DNA from: Halobacillus yeomjeoni
Lineage (GTDB): Bacteria; Bacillota; Bacilli; Bacillales; Halobacillaceae
Assembly (NCBI RefSeq): GCF_020171525.1
Contig: NZ_JAIVAI010000001.1
Span: 310,001-374,000, forward strand
Direction: 5' to 3'
Length of the DNA stretch: 64,000 bases
Position numbers and translations under genes: made by a program. This document shows, piece by piece, positions 42,736-51,963 of the stretch. Below the pieces are notes generated by a model, which had not been told where the DNA came from, did no database searches, and was given only the letters and a program-made list of their open reading frames with translations. The stretch's first letter is position 1; the number at the start of each line of letters is the position of its first letter.

Positions 42736-44088
42736 ATGGAATTTCGTTACTTGCCAATGACCGATAGTGACAAGAAAGAAATGCTTGACCGCATCGGTGT
42801 TCAAACATCAGAGGAACTTTTTGCAGATATTCCGGAGAACATAAGATTCAAAGGTGAACTTGATATCAAACCACCGAGGAATGAATACCAGCTGACGAAA
42901 GAATTGACGCAGCTTGCGGACCAAAATGTAACACTGAAATCGCACACTTCATTTTTAGGTGCGGGTGTATATGATCATTACATTCCTTCCATTGTGGACC
43001 ATGTCATCTCACGTTCTGAATTTTATACAGCCTATACGCCGTATCAGCCGGAAATTTCCCAAGGAGAGTTACAGGCGATTTTTGAATTTCAAACGATGAT
43101 TTGTGAACTCACCAGTATGGATGTCGCCAACTCGTCCATGTACGATGGTGGGACAGCCTTAGCGGAAGCGGTCAACTTGTCTGCAGGTCAGACGAAGAAA
43201 AAGAAAGTTTTGGTTTCAAAAGCCATTCATCCAGAATCCTTAGCGGTCATCCATTCTTATGCCAAGGGTCCGGGTGTAGAAGTTGTAGAAATCGATCATA
43301 AAAATGGTCTCACTGATTTAGATCAATTAGAGAGAGAAATTGATGAAAATACAGCTGGGGTAGTCGTACAATATCCTAACTTTTTCGGTCAAATTGAACC
43401 TTTGGCTAAGGTGCGGGAAATTGTGGATACACAAAAGAAAACGATGCTCATTACATCAAGTAATCCCCTTGCATTAGGGTACCTGACTCCTCCTGGTGAA
43501 TTTGGTGCTGATATTGTCGTCGGCGATGCTCAGGTATTTGGTATCCCTGCTCAGTTTGGTGGGCCGCACTGTGGGTACTTTGCCACTACAAAAAAATTGA
43601 TGCGGAAGGTTCCGGGTCGACTAGTGGGGCAGACGGTCGATGAAGAGGGGCGTAGAGGTTTTGTACTGACTCTTCAAGCTCGCGAGCAGCATATCCGGCG
43701 TGATAAAGCCACTTCCAATATTTGTTCCAACCAAGCATTGAATGCATTGGCATCATCAGTGGCCATGTCATCCCTTGGAAAACAAGGACTTAAGAAGATG
43801 TCCTGGATGAACATTCAAAAAGCTGCATATATGAAAAAGCAATTACAAGCCCGTGGCATGAAAGTTGCCTATGAAGGACCGTTCTTCAATGAGCTTGTCG
43901 TTAATGTTGGACAAAATGTGACGGAAGTAAATCAAAAGCTTTTACAGAAAGGGTTCATCGGAGGATATGATTTATCTATGACTGATGAAAAACTGGATGG
44001 TCATATGCTTATCGCAGTCACTGAGGTCAGAACGAAAGATGAGATTGATGATTTTGTTAAGGAATTGGGGGATATCCATGGCCAATAA
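42736..44088 (+). CDS. gcvPA: Glycine dehydrogenase (decarboxylating) subunit 1
   Basis: N-terminal half of the split P protein that decarboxylates glycine with PLP. The 450-residue protein shows [13 protein letters not shown], the [13 protein letters not shown] block and [10 protein letters not shown]. The PLP lysine resides in the partner GcvPB. Two-gene P proteins are typical of Bacillus. CAAGGGGGAT precedes the ATG; its end overlaps gcvPB by 11 bases. Confidence 0.95.
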   Translation: MEFRYLPMTDSDKKEMLDRIGVQTSEELFADIPENIRFKGELDIKPPRNEYQLTKELTQLADQNVTLKSHTSFLGAGVYDHYIPSIVDHVISRSEFYTAYTPYQPEISQGELQAIFEFQTMICELTSMDVANSSMYDGGTALAEAVNLSAGQTKKKKVLVSKAIHPESLAVIHSYAKGPGVEVVEIDHKNGLTDLDQLEREIDENTAGVVVQYPNFFGQIEPLAKVREIVDTQKKTMLITSSNPLALGYLTPPGEFGADIVVGDAQVFGIPAQFGGPHCGYFATTKKLMRKVPGRLVGQTVDEEGRRGFVLTLQAREQHIRRDKATSNICSNQALNALASSVAMSSLGKQGLKKMSWMNIQKAAYMKKQLQARGMKVAYEGPFFNELVVNVGQNVTEVNQKLLQKGFIGGYDLSMTDEKLDGHMLIAVTEVRTKDEIDDFVKELGDIHGQ

Positions 44089-45538
44089 AGATTTTCCACT
44101 CATTTTTGAACTAAGCCAGGAAACGCGGACCGGGTTCAGTCTGCCTGATTTTGATGTACCAGAAGCGGATATCGACGATATGATCGGTGAAAAGTATGTC
44201 CGTTCGAATGACCCGGAACTCCCGGAAGTCAGTGAATTACAAATCATGCGTCATTATACGGCGTTATCTAAACGGAACCATGGGGTGGACTCCGGTTTCT
44301 ATCCATTGGGATCTTGCACTATGAAGTACAATCCTAAAATGAACGAAGATATAGCCCGTTTGACCGGGTTCAGTCATATTCACCCTTACCAATCTCCTGA
44401 AACGGTCCAGGGCGCACTGCATTTGATGTATGACTTGCAAGAGTCTCTGGGAGCGATTACCGGCATGGATACGGTGACTTTGCAACCAGCTGCCGGAGCG
44501 CATGGGGAGTGGACAGGGTTAATGATGATCCGTGCTTACCATGAAGCAAACGGGGATTATAATCGAACGAAAGTGATCGTGCCGGACTCTGCCCATGGAA
44601 CGAACCCGGCTTCTGCTACAGTTGCCGGCTTTGAAGCTGTGACGGTAAAGTCAGACGAGCGCGGATTAGTGGATTTGGAGGATTTGAAACGTGTAGTTGA
44701 CGAACAGACGGCGGCTTTGATGCTTACAAACCCTAATACGCTAGGTTTGTTTGAAGAAGACATTGAAGAGATGGCAGCTATTGTTCACGATGCAGGAGGG
44801 AAGCTTTACTATGATGGAGCCAACCTTAACGCTATACTCGGGTATGCCAGACCTGGAGATATGGGCTTTGATGTCGTTCACTTGAATCTACACAAAACAT
44901 TCACCGGTCCCCATGGCGGTGGAGGTCCTGGATCCGGGCCGGTCGGTGTAACCGCTGAGTTCGAACCATACTTGCCCAAGCCATTATTGAAGAAGAAGGA
45001 CGACCTTTACGTTTTTGATTATGATCGACCAAAATCGATCGGTCGCGTCAAACCTTATTATGGAAACTTCGGAATCAATGTTCGTGCCTATACGTACATT
45101 CGTACAATGGGCCACGAAGGTTTGAAAAAAGTCAGTGAATACGCTGTAATCAATGCAAACTATATGATGAGAAGACTTCAAGAAGAGTTTGATCTCCCAT
45201 TCGATCGTCATTGTAAGCATGAATTCATTCTCTCAGGTAAACGACAGAAGAAGTTAGGCGTCCGTACATTAGACATGGCTAAACGTCTGTTGGATTTCGG
45301 TTATCATCCGCCTACGATTTACTTCCCTATCAACGTAGAGGAAGCATTGATGATCGAGCCTACTGAAACGGAATCGAAAGAAACTTTGGATGCGTTTGTA
45401 GATGCAATGATTCAGATTTCCAATGAAGCGAAAGAAGATCCGGAAATCGTTCAGGAAGCACCTCACACGACAATAGTCAGTCGTATGGATGAAACGCTTG
45501 CTGCTCGTAAACCGGTCCTTAGTTATAGCAAAGAATAA
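44078..45538 (+). CDS. gcvPB: Glycine dehydrogenase (decarboxylating) subunit 2
   Basis: C-terminal half of the P protein, 486 residues. The PLP-binding Lys is in [18 protein letters not shown] (about 273), preceded by [10 protein letters not shown] and [12 protein letters not shown] 44078 is inside the gcvPA end with GGGGGATATCC as ribosome site; an earlier in-frame ATG is buried in gcvPA and not supported. Last gene of the operon, followed by a strong terminator. Confidence 0.95.
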   Translation: MANKDFPLIFELSQETRTGFSLPDFDVPEADIDDMIGEKYVRSNDPELPEVSELQIMRHYTALSKRNHGVDSGFYPLGSCTMKYNPKMNEDIARLTGFSHIHPYQSPETVQGALHLMYDLQESLGAITGMDTVTLQPAAGAHGEWTGLMMIRAYHEANGDYNRTKVIVPDSAHGTNPASATVAGFEAVTVKSDERGLVDLEDLKRVVDEQTAALMLTNPNTLGLFEEDIEEMAAIVHDAGGKLYYDGANLNAILGYARPGDMGFDVVHLNLHKTFTGPHGGGGPGSGPVGVTAEFEPYLPKPLLKKKDDLYVFDYDRPKSIGRVKPYYGNFGINVRAYTYIRTMGHEGLKKVSEYAVINANYMMRRLQEEFDLPFDRHCKHEFILSGKRQKKLGVRTLDMAKRLLDFGYHPPTIYFPINVEEALMIEPTETESKETLDAFVDAMIQISNEAKEDPEIVQEAPHTTIVSRMDETLAARKPVLSYSKE

Positions 45539-45542
45539 TATC

Positions 45543-45586
45543 AAAAGAGCCGAAGCCATTTATCAAAGGCTTCGGCTCTTTTGGTT
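45543..45586 (+). terminator. Intrinsic terminator of the gcv operon
   Basis: Perfect 15-bp stem AAAAGAGCCGAAGCC / GGCTTCGGCTCTTTT with a 10-base loop. Confidence 0.9.
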
Positions 45587-45650
45587 ATCAAGTCAAAATA
45601 ACACCGGAATTTAACTGAGCTTCGTATAAAAAACTGCAGACAAATCCTGT

Positions 45651-46568
45651 TTAATGCAGGCGGATTCTAGGGTCTATCCAGCTGTATAATAAATCAATAA
45701 TCAATATCATAGTTACAAAAGCTACAGAGAGTATCAGTGTAGTAGCCATTATGATAGGGAAGTCATTTGTACTGATTGATTTGACAAATTGATCACCAAT
45801 TCCAGGAACGGCGAAGATCGTTTCAATGACAAACGTTCCGGTCATCAGCCCGACAGCTAGTGGGCCAAGGACAGTAATTACAGGAATCAAGGAGTTCTTA
45901 AATGTATGTTTGAATATGATAATGGAACGATTCAATCCTTTTGCTCTTGCTGTGGTGATGTAGTCAGACCCCAAGACTTCGAGCATCTCCGTACGCATAA
46001 ACCTGGCTGTTATGGCCATTGGGAAAATAGCTAACGCTAACGTAGGAAGAACAGTGTGAGCAAAGGTCCCCCACATGGCTACTGGAAACCAGCCTAGTTG
46101 GACTCCGAGGAAATATTGAAGTAAACCAGCAAAAATAAATCCTGGAATCGATTGGCCGAATACGGCGAATATGGTAGATGAAGTGTCCAGCGCACTATTG
46201 TGAAAGATAGCTGATATCATCCCGAGAGCAAGTCCGATAATTGTACCTAAAACCAGTGCCTGCGTTCCAATCTGAACCGACGGCCCTATCCGTTCGCTGA
46301 TAATGGACGTAACTGCCCGGTTATCAAATTGAAATGATACTCCTAAGTCCCCTGTGGCTAAATCACTCATATACCGGACATATTGTACAGGGACCGGGTC
46401 GTTAAGGTGATACTTATTCAGAACAATCGCTTGTTGTTCCTCTGAGAGCTTATCCGCTGCTGTAAGAGGTGTACCTGGAAGCATTTTCATCAAAAAGAAT
46501 GTGACAGAGGCAATCATAAATACAGTGAGGATTAAATAAAACAATCGCATAGCTATGTATTTCGCCAT
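45651..46568 (-). CDS. Orphan oligopeptide/nickel-type ABC permease (OppB/DppB family)
   Basis: A 305-residue membrane protein with six helices and a long loop after helix 1 (LPGTPLTAADKLSEEQQ), the classic OppB/DppB/NikB topology. The EAA loop is present (MRTEMLEVLGSDYITTARAKGL) along with the terminal DLLYSWIDPRIRLH. ATG 46568 follows AAGGAGG by 6 bases. No partner permease, ATPase or binding protein lies beside it, so it must work with subunits encoded elsewhere or be non-functional as a transporter. It has its own TTGAAA-N17-TAATAT promoter and no frameshift. Confidence 0.9.
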   Translation of the reverse strand: MAKYIAMRLFYLILTVFMIASVTFFLMKMLPGTPLTAADKLSEEQQAIVLNKYHLNDPVPVQYVRYMSDLATGDLGVSFQFDNRAVTSIISERIGPSVQIGTQALVLGTIIGLALGMISAIFHNSALDTSSTIFAVFGQSIPGFIFAGLLQYFLGVQLGWFPVAMWGTFAHTVLPTLALAIFPMAITARFMRTEMLEVLGSDYITTARAKGLNRSIIIFKHTFKNSLIPVITVLGPLAVGLMTGTFVIETIFAVPGIGDQFVKSISTNDFPIIMATTLILSVAFVTMILIIDLLYSWIDPRIRLH

Positions 46569-46596
46569 CAAAGACCTCCTTTTTCTAATAAATACA

Positions 46597-46625
46597 ATAT
46601 TAATAAAAATTGTCTAATTTTTCAA
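46597..46625 (-). promoter_or_regulatory. Sigma-A promoter of the orphan permease gene
   Basis: On the minus strand TTGAAA (46625-46620), 17-base spacer, TAATAT (46602-46597). Confidence 0.65.
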
Positions 46626-46640
46626 ATAATTGTCGTAAAT

Positions 46641-46686
46641 AAAAAGCCGAACGGATGCTGTCGCATATCACCGTCCGGCTTTTTAT
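46641..46686 (-). terminator. Terminator after yqhL
   Basis: On the minus strand AAAAGCCGGACGG... pairs with ...CCGTTCGGCTTTTT (one mismatch), ending in a T run. Confidence 0.75.
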
Positions 46687-47066
46687 TATTTCTTGGATTT
46701 AATTTTGCCTGTCCACTTCTTGAATCCTCCATTAAGAATATTCAAGTCTTCATATCCTTTTTTATGGAGCATCATTGCGGCTCTCGTGGAGCGGGTAGCG
46801 TTTTGACAATACAGATACACGGGCTTGTCTTTACGAATTTCTATTAAGCGGTTGCGCATTTGTGAAAGAGGTATATTTCGAGCCCCTAAAATGTGACCGC
46901 CTTCAAATTCATTCGGTTCACGTACATCAATCAGTTGAGCTTTTCGATACCCTTGACGGAATTCGTCTTCTGTCAGAGTTGTCAGTACTTTTCTTGCTTT
47001 GAAGAATCTATACAAACCGAACGCGATCAAGACAGCGACCGCCGCGATTAAGATCCATAAGTCCAT
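46686..47066 (-). CDS. yqhL: Membrane-anchored rhodanese-like protein YqhL
   Basis: A 126-residue protein with an N-terminal membrane helix (residues 3-20) and a rhodanese domain: LIDVREPNEFEGGHI, then the active-site loop YCQNATRSTRAA (Cys about 86). The Cys suggests sulfurtransferase or persulfide carrier activity at the membrane. GGGGGGAC lies before the ATG. Same size and place as B. subtilis YqhL, near gcv and mntR. Confidence 0.9.
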   Translation of the reverse strand: MDLWILIAAVAVLIAFGLYRFFKARKVLTTLTEDEFRQGYRKAQLIDVREPNEFEGGHILGARNIPLSQMRNRLIEIRKDKPVYLYCQNATRSTRAAMMLHKKGYEDLNILNGGFKKWTGKIKSKK

Positions 47067-47141
47067 GATTGTCCCCCCATTTCTCTTTTCCTCTATCTAT
47101 TATAGGAGGGAATCGCTTCGTTTTCAAAAAAAATTTTTCTT

Positions 47142-47178
47142 TCCATAGGTTACAAATTCCATCATAGAAACCTATGAA
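47142..47178. repeat. Inverted repeat upstream of yqhL / nrdJ
   Basis: CATAGGTT and AACCTATG, perfect 8-base arms about 20 bases apart, in the 373-base gap between divergent yqhL and nrdJ. No T tract follows; role unknown. Confidence 0.4.
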
Positions 47179-47311
47179 AAGTTCTCCGATTTGCAACAGA
47201 TGAAATTGGTCAAAGAGAGTGTATAACGTATTATTTCCTTTATATACCTCTGTGTTTCTCTGATTTACATACAATTATCTGATTGACAAATTTCAACACA
47301 TTCGTTCAAAA

Positions 47312-47358
47312 ACACTATATATAGAAAAATAAAATATAAATAACACAATATATTGATT
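47312..47358 (+). promoter_or_regulatory. Paired NrdR boxes upstream of nrdJ
   Basis: ACACTATATATAGAAA (47312-47327) and ACACAATATATTGATT (47343-47358) resemble the NrdR box ACACWATATATWGTGT and start exactly 31 bases apart, three helical turns, as in known NrdR sites. Box 1 overlaps a possible -10 TATATA (47316-47321) with TTCAAC (47292-47297) upstream. Expected to repress nrdJ when dATP/ATP-loaded NrdR is bound. Confidence 0.75.
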
Positions 47359-47439
47359 AATATTTTGTATATGTGGTATGTTACTAATACAACATATTGA
47401 AACAGCAGTATGGATTCTATTAAGGGGAGAGGTTACAAG

Positions 47440-50013
47440 ATGCAGATAACAAAGACGGATGACGTTCATACAAAGATCAACGTGGAACGGTTGAATAGAG
47501 ACATACGTCAATTCCCACAAGTACATGAAATTACTCCTGAAATGACCATTACACACAAAGGAGTTTCAAGGCTGGTTATGCTTGACCGCTATGCTTTTAA
47601 AGATACGGAAAAGCTGACATTGTCTAAAGGCGACTTTGTAGTATTGACAGTCAAAGATGATCCTAAATTTCCAGCAAGAGGGTTTGGCTTCATTCATGAG
47701 ATGGATTGGGAAAAGCATCAGGCAGTCGTAAAAGTAGAAGATGAATTTTTGAATGTCCTTGATCGTGAAGAGGAAAGAACTACAGGATTGATCACTCGGA
47801 ATTTAGATACTATTGATAAACCTCTTGAAGTTTTTTATGAGCAGATTGCCCTTCGTAATGCAACAGGACTGGCAGAAGTTGAAGTGGATCCTGAGAAGAA
47901 GCAGAAGAGTTTCGAAGAATTTTACGAAGAACTCTCCACATTGAATTTCATACCGGCTGGAAGAGTTTTGTACGGTGCAGGTTCACAGACGGATGTGACC
48001 TATTTCAACTGTTACGTCATGCCATATATCCAGGATTCACGTGAAGGGATATCAGATCACCGAAAACAGGTGATGGAAATCATGTCACGTGGGGGAGGCG
48101 TCGGCACGAATGGATCGACACTACGCCCTCGCAATACGTTAGCTCGTGGTGTCAACGGAAAATCATCAGGGTCTGTATCCTGGTTGGATGACATTGCTAA
48201 ACTGACTCACTTAGTTGAACAAGGTGGATCAAGACGTGGTGCGCAAATGATTATGCTGGCAGACTGGCATCCCGATATCCTTGAGTTCATCATATCGAAA
48301 ATGCAAAATCCCAGAATCCTCCGTTTCTTGATCGAAAATACCGAAGATGAACAAATCAAACAGCTGGCTAAAGATAAACTTAAATTCACACCTCTTACTG
48401 AAACTGAGAAGGATCTGTACCAGGGAATCCTCAATTATAAACACATGCCGGGAATGGGTGGCTTCACTGAACAGGGAATATTAGAAGCGGAAGAAAAACT
48501 CCATACCGGAGGCACATATACGGTTCATAACCCTGATTTTCTTACCGGCGCAAACATCTCTGTCTGCATCACAAAAGAGTTCATGGATGCTGTAGAGAAT
48601 GATGATGAATACGATTTAAGGTTCCCGGATGTAGAAAACTATTCTTCTGAGGAAATGGATACTTATAACGACGAATGGCAGGCGAGTGGAGACGTTCGTG
48701 AGTGGGAAAAAAGAGGTTTTGGTATTCGGACTTACCGCACCGTCAAAGCAAAAGAGCTTTGGAATTTAATTAACATTTGTGCGACCTATTCTGCTGAGCC
48801 GGGAATTTTCTTCATTGATAATGCAAATGAAAAAACGAATGCTACTGCATACGGTCAAAAAGTAGTGGCTACCAATCCTTGTGGTGAACAGCCTCTTGCC
48901 CCATATTCAGTATGCAACCTGGCTGCGGTTAATTTAGCTGCAGTGGCGGATAAAGAGAATAAAACGGTTGACTTCGAAAAACTGAAGCGCACCGTTCAAA
49001 CGGGTGTACGTATGCAGGATAATGTGATCGATGCTACTCCTTATTTCCTGGAAGAAAATAAGGTCCAGGCATTAGGAGAACGACGTGTTGGCCTAGGGGT
49101 AATGGGGCTGCATGATTTGTTGATTTATTGTGAAACTGAATATGGATCCAAACAAGGCAATCAGTTGGTTGATGAAATCTTTGAAACGATCGCTGCGACT
49201 GCTTACCGGGCATCCATTGAACTGGCTAAAGAAAAAGGGAGTTTTCCTTTCCTGGAAGGAGAAAACGAAGAGGAAACTCTAGAATTACGGAAAAAATTCA
49301 TCAACACAGGGTATATGAAAGATATGCCGGAAGATATTCGTGAAGGAGTTATGGAGCACGGAATCCGAAATTCACATCTGTTGACTGTAGCACCGACGGG
49401 AAGTACAGGAACAATGGTCGGGGTAAGTACAGGTTTGGAACCGTACTTCTCGTTCTCTTACTACAGAAGTGGACGCTTAGGCAAGTTCATCGAAGTGAAA
49501 GCAGATATTGTGAAAGAGTATTTAGAGAGAAACCCTGATCAAGACCCGGATAATCTCCCAGAATGGTTTGTTACAGCTATGACGATGAGCCCTGAAGCCC
49601 ATGCTGATACCCAATGTATCATCCAACGCTGGGTCGACAGCTCGATTTCAAAAACGGTCAACGCTCCTCGGGGTTATTCTGTCGAACAGGTGGAAGAAGT
49701 TTATCAAAGGCTGTACCGTGGTGGAGCCAAAGGTGGAACGGTATATGTGGATGGAAGCCGTGACAGTCAGGTCCTTACGCTTAAAGCTGAAGAAAATGAT
49801 TTCACCGGTGAACAGACTGAATTGCAGTTTGAAGAAGACAAAGGACCACGTGTAGTCCTTATGGATACCGTTCATGAGTTAGGTAAGACGAAAGTGACCA
49901 TCGGTTCGGAGGTAGGCGACACCTGCCCGGTCTGTCGTAAAGGTACCGTAGAAGATATAGGCGGATGTAATACATGTACCAACTGTAATGCCCAGTTGAA
50001 ATGTGGGTTGTAA
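47440..50013 (+). CDS. nrdJ: Adenosylcobalamin-dependent ribonucleoside-diphosphate reductase
   Basis: Class II ribonucleotide reductase making deoxyribonucleotides with a B12-derived thiyl radical and no oxygen requirement. The 857-residue protein has FIPAGRVLYGAG, RGGGVGTNGSTLRPR, the active-site NPCGEQPLAPYSVCNLAA (about 478; catalytic Cys and Glu), APTGSTGTM, and a C-terminal tail with CPVC, CNTCTNC and a last Cys, serving redox transfer or zinc binding. An N-terminal ATP-cone-like region is not obvious. ATG 47440 follows GGGGAGAGG; the frame opens 10 codons earlier. It is preceded by two NrdR boxes and inserted between yqhL and mntR relative to B. subtilis. No cobalamin riboswitch is visible. 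Confidence 0.94.
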   Translation: MQITKTDDVHTKINVERLNRDIRQFPQVHEITPEMTITHKGVSRLVMLDRYAFKDTEKLTLSKGDFVVLTVKDDPKFPARGFGFIHEMDWEKHQAVVKVEDEFLNVLDREEERTTGLITRNLDTIDKPLEVFYEQIALRNATGLAEVEVDPEKKQKSFEEFYEELSTLNFIPAGRVLYGAGSQTDVTYFNCYVMPYIQDSREGISDHRKQVMEIMSRGGGVGTNGSTLRPRNTLARGVNGKSSGSVSWLDDIAKLTHLVEQGGSRRGAQMIMLADWHPDILEFIISKMQNPRILRFLIENTEDEQIKQLAKDKLKFTPLTETEKDLYQGILNYKHMPGMGGFTEQGILEAEEKLHTGGTYTVHNPDFLTGANISVCITKEFMDAVENDDEYDLRFPDVENYSSEEMDTYNDEWQASGDVREWEKRGFGIRTYRTVKAKELWNLINICATYSAEPGIFFIDNANEKTNATAYGQKVVATNPCGEQPLAPYSVCNLAAVNLAAVADKENKTVDFEKLKRTVQTGVRMQDNVIDATPYFLEENKVQALGERRVGLGVMGLHDLLIYCETEYGSKQGNQLVDEIFETIAATAYRASIELAKEKGSFPFLEGENEEETLELRKKFINTGYMKDMPEDIREGVMEHGIRNSHLLTVAPTGSTGTMVGVSTGLEPYFSFSYYRSGRLGKFIEVKADIVKEYLERNPDQDPDNLPEWFVTAMTMSPEAHADTQCIIQRWVDSSISKTVNAPRGYSVEQVEEVYQRLYRGGAKGGTVYVDGSRDSQVLTLKAEENDFTGEQTELQFEEDKGPRVVLMDTVHELGKTKVTIGSEVGDTCPVCRKGTVEDIGGCNTCTNCNAQLKCGL

Positions 50014-50018
50014 GTGAT

Positions 50019-50045
50019 AACAAGCGGTTCCAGGGACCGCTTGTT
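50019..50045 (+). terminator. Hairpin after nrdJ
   Basis: AACAAGCGGTTCC / GGGACCGCTTGTT, 13-bp stem with one G:T pair but few Ts, so termination may be weak. Confidence 0.6.
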
Positions 50046-50068
50046 GCATTTCTTTCCATGGCGTTTTC

Positions 50069-50097
50069 TTGTCACGGAGTGAAAACTAGTGTATCAT
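50069..50097 (+). promoter_or_regulatory. Sigma-A promoter of mntR
   Basis: TTGTCA (50069-50074), 17-base spacer, TATCAT (50092-50097), about 44 bases before the ATG. Confidence 0.65.
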
Positions 50098-50140
50098 TCT
50101 TATGAAACACCTACATAAGAATGGTTATTGGGGGTTTATC

Positions 50141-50575
50141 ATGCCAACGCCAAGTATGGAAGATTATATTGAACAAATTTATATGCTTATTGAAGATAAA
50201 GGGTATGCGAGGGTCTCTGATATTGCTGAAAATCTTCAAGTTCACCCCTCCTCTGTAACGAAAATGGTCCAGAAGCTAGATAGGGATCAATATTTGAACT
50301 ATGAAAAGTACAGAGGGTTGATTCTCACACCGAAGGGGAAGAAGGTGGGGAAACGACTCGTATACCGTCATGAACTCCTGGAACAGTTTTTAGAAATCAT
50401 AGGCGTGGATCATGAAAATATTTATGATGATGTGGAAGGTATCGAACATCACTTAAGTTGGAATTCTATTGATCGGATTGGGGATTTGGTCCAATATTTC
50501 GATGAAAAGCCGGAAAGAGTGGACGAATTAAGGGTTGTCCAACGAAATAACGAAGTTCAGAACGAACAAGATTAA
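50141..50575 (+). CDS. mntR: Manganese-responsive transcriptional regulator MntR
   Basis: A DtxR-family repressor of Mn uptake, 144 residues, nearly identical in pattern to B. subtilis MntR. It has [17 protein letters not shown] with Mn ligands Asp 8 and Glu 11, the winged [25 protein letters not shown], and His 77, Glu 99, Glu 102 and His 103 in [11 protein letters not shown] and [14 protein letters not shown] 50141 follows TTGGGGGT. With Mn bound it should repress Mn importers, none of which lie in the window. Same place as in B. subtilis, between yqhL and yqhO. Confidence 0.96.
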   Translation: MPTPSMEDYIEQIYMLIEDKGYARVSDIAENLQVHPSSVTKMVQKLDRDQYLNYEKYRGLILTPKGKKVGKRLVYRHELLEQFLEIIGVDHENIYDDVEGIEHHLSWNSIDRIGDLVQYFDEKPERVDELRVVQRNNEVQNEQD

Positions 50576-50607
50576 AGACGCATATAAATTATGCGTCTTT
50601 TGTTTTT
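50574..50607 (+). terminator. Intrinsic terminator after mntR
   Basis: AAAGACGCATA / TATGCGTCTTT, 5-base loop, T-rich tail. Confidence 0.85.
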
Positions 50608-50660
50608 GTTCTAAACTATTCATATCGTTTTTATACTTAATAAAGGTGGGGGTGGGGTAA

Positions 50661-51548
50661 ATGCAAGTCGATGGTGTTTTTTCTGGTGGAGGAATGAAGG
50701 CACTTGCTTTCATTGGTGCACTGGAAGAATTGCAGGAACAAGGGTATACATTCGAAAGAATTGCAGGTACGTCTGCCGGTGCTATTCTAGCGAGTTTGAC
50801 AATTGCCGGTTACTCCGCTAAGGAATTGAAAGAGAAAATCAAAGACATTTCATTTGATGAATTGGTTGACGTTCCGATAACGGATCGTTTGTTTCCATTT
50901 ACAAAATGGCTGCTGCTTTATTTTAAACTCGGGTTGTATAAAGGAAATAAGCTTGAGTGTGTATTGGAAGAATGGCTCCAGGAAAAAGGAGTTCGAACGT
51001 TTGCTCATATCCCTCCAGGTTCATTGAAGGTCATTTGTTCTGATTTGACTCTCGGTCGAATGGTCGTCATTCCTGATGATTTGAAAAAGGTGTATGGAAT
51101 TGATCCAGCTACTTTTTCGGTAGCGAAGGCGGTACGGATGAGTTCAGGCCTTCCTTATTTTTTCATACCTGTAAAGATTCACGGAAAAAAAGGGAAGTCT
51201 GTTATCGTCGATGGAGGAGTGCTCAGTAACTTTCCGATATGGCTCTGGGAAGGTAAAAGTGGAGTACGGAAGCGTCCGATTATAGGTATGAAGTTGACGG
51301 ACCGTCCTGAACGCCTTCCTGAGCGTAAAATTACAAATGCCATTGCCATGTTTCATGCCTTGTTTAAAACGATGCAGCAGGCCCACGACGCCAGGCACAT
51401 CTCTCCTAAAACGAGTAAGGACGTCATCTTCATACCTATGGAAGAGGTGGAAGTAACGAACTTTAATATGAGCGAAGAAGAAAAGGAACGAATCATGAAT
51501 ATAGGAAATGATCGAGCTAGAACGTTTTTGAAGCGTTGGAAGCATTAA
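50661..51548 (+). CDS. yqhO: Patatin-like phospholipase YqhO
   Basis: A 295-residue patatin-fold serine hydrolase with the oxyanion hole GGGMKALAFIGAL (about 8-20), nucleophile elbow GTSAGAI (Ser about 37) and the catalytic Asp in DGGVLSNFP (about 186). Cytoplasmic lipid acyl hydrolase of unknown substrate; the Ser-Asp dyad is intact. AAAGGTGGGGGT precedes the ATG. TTCTAA-N17-TATACT at about 50612-50640 may be its promoter. Matches B. subtilis YqhO in size and place. Confidence 0.9.
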   Translation: MQVDGVFSGGGMKALAFIGALEELQEQGYTFERIAGTSAGAILASLTIAGYSAKELKEKIKDISFDELVDVPITDRLFPFTKWLLLYFKLGLYKGNKLECVLEEWLQEKGVRTFAHIPPGSLKVICSDLTLGRMVVIPDDLKKVYGIDPATFSVAKAVRMSSGLPYFFIPVKIHGKKGKSVIVDGGVLSNFPIWLWEGKSGVRKRPIIGMKLTDRPERLPERKITNAIAMFHALFKTMQQAHDARHISPKTSKDVIFIPMEEVEVTNFNMSEEEKERIMNIGNDRARTFLKRWKH

Positions 51549-51583
51549 AAAAATCGAGCCTTTAAAATGAGGCTCGATTTTTG
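51548..51583. terminator. Bidirectional terminator, yqhO / yqhP
   Basis: 13-bp stem AAAAATCGAGCCT / AGGCTCGATTTTT with A and T flanks; the yqhP stop lies in its loop. Confidence 0.88.
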
Positions 51584-51963
51584 TCTTTGTTTTTGTGGCC
51601 CTCAATCACACGGAGGTGACTGGCGCTGGACCGTTTGCGGGGCTTTCTTCCTAGAGGTGAAGATTTCACGGCTGTTTTAGCTATGTTACTTTTTTTAATT
51701 GTCGGGGTAGGCTGCTTATATTTCTGTTTGGATTGTTTGACTGCTTGTTTGTATTTTTTCATTTCGTTCTTATTCCCACCACCGCCAAAGCCCCGGTTCC
51801 GAAGGAAAAGAAAGTATATAGCACCATATACCAGCACTGCAAATCCGATCATGATCACAATGGAAGTCAGGAAGCTGGAGGTATTGGTAATCAACTGAAA
51901 ACCTACATAAAACACAGCGAGGCCCATCAAGGTATACATGATAGGTGTCATCCAGTTCCGCAT
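51562..51963 (-). CDS. yqhP: YqhP / SA1362-type small membrane protein
   Basis: A 133-residue protein with two membrane helices (about 7-24 and 33-53), a glycine patch RNRGFGGGGN and an extremely basic C-terminal half (many Lys, Arg, Ser). ATG 51963 follows GGGAGG by 7 bases. Position convergent to yqhO matches B. subtilis YqhP. The basic cytoplasmic tail could bind nucleic acid or phospholipid; that is inference. Confidence 0.82.
   Translation of the reverse strand: MRNWMTPIMYTLMGLAVFYVGFQLITNTSSFLTSIVIMIGFAVLVYGAIYFLFLRNRGFGGGGNKNEMKKYKQAVKQSKQKYKQPTPTIKKSNIAKTAVKSSPLGRKPRKRSSASHLRVIEGHKNKDKNRASF

Noticed and set aside
43985-44077. Longer gcvPB starting 31 codons earlier
   Set aside because: The extension lies in another frame of gcvPA; ATG 44078 has the ribosome site and gives the usual N-terminus.
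47067-47440. Cobalamin riboswitch ahead of the B12-dependent reductase
   Set aside because: No B12-box-like sequence or long structured leader; only NrdR boxes and an inverted repeat are seen.
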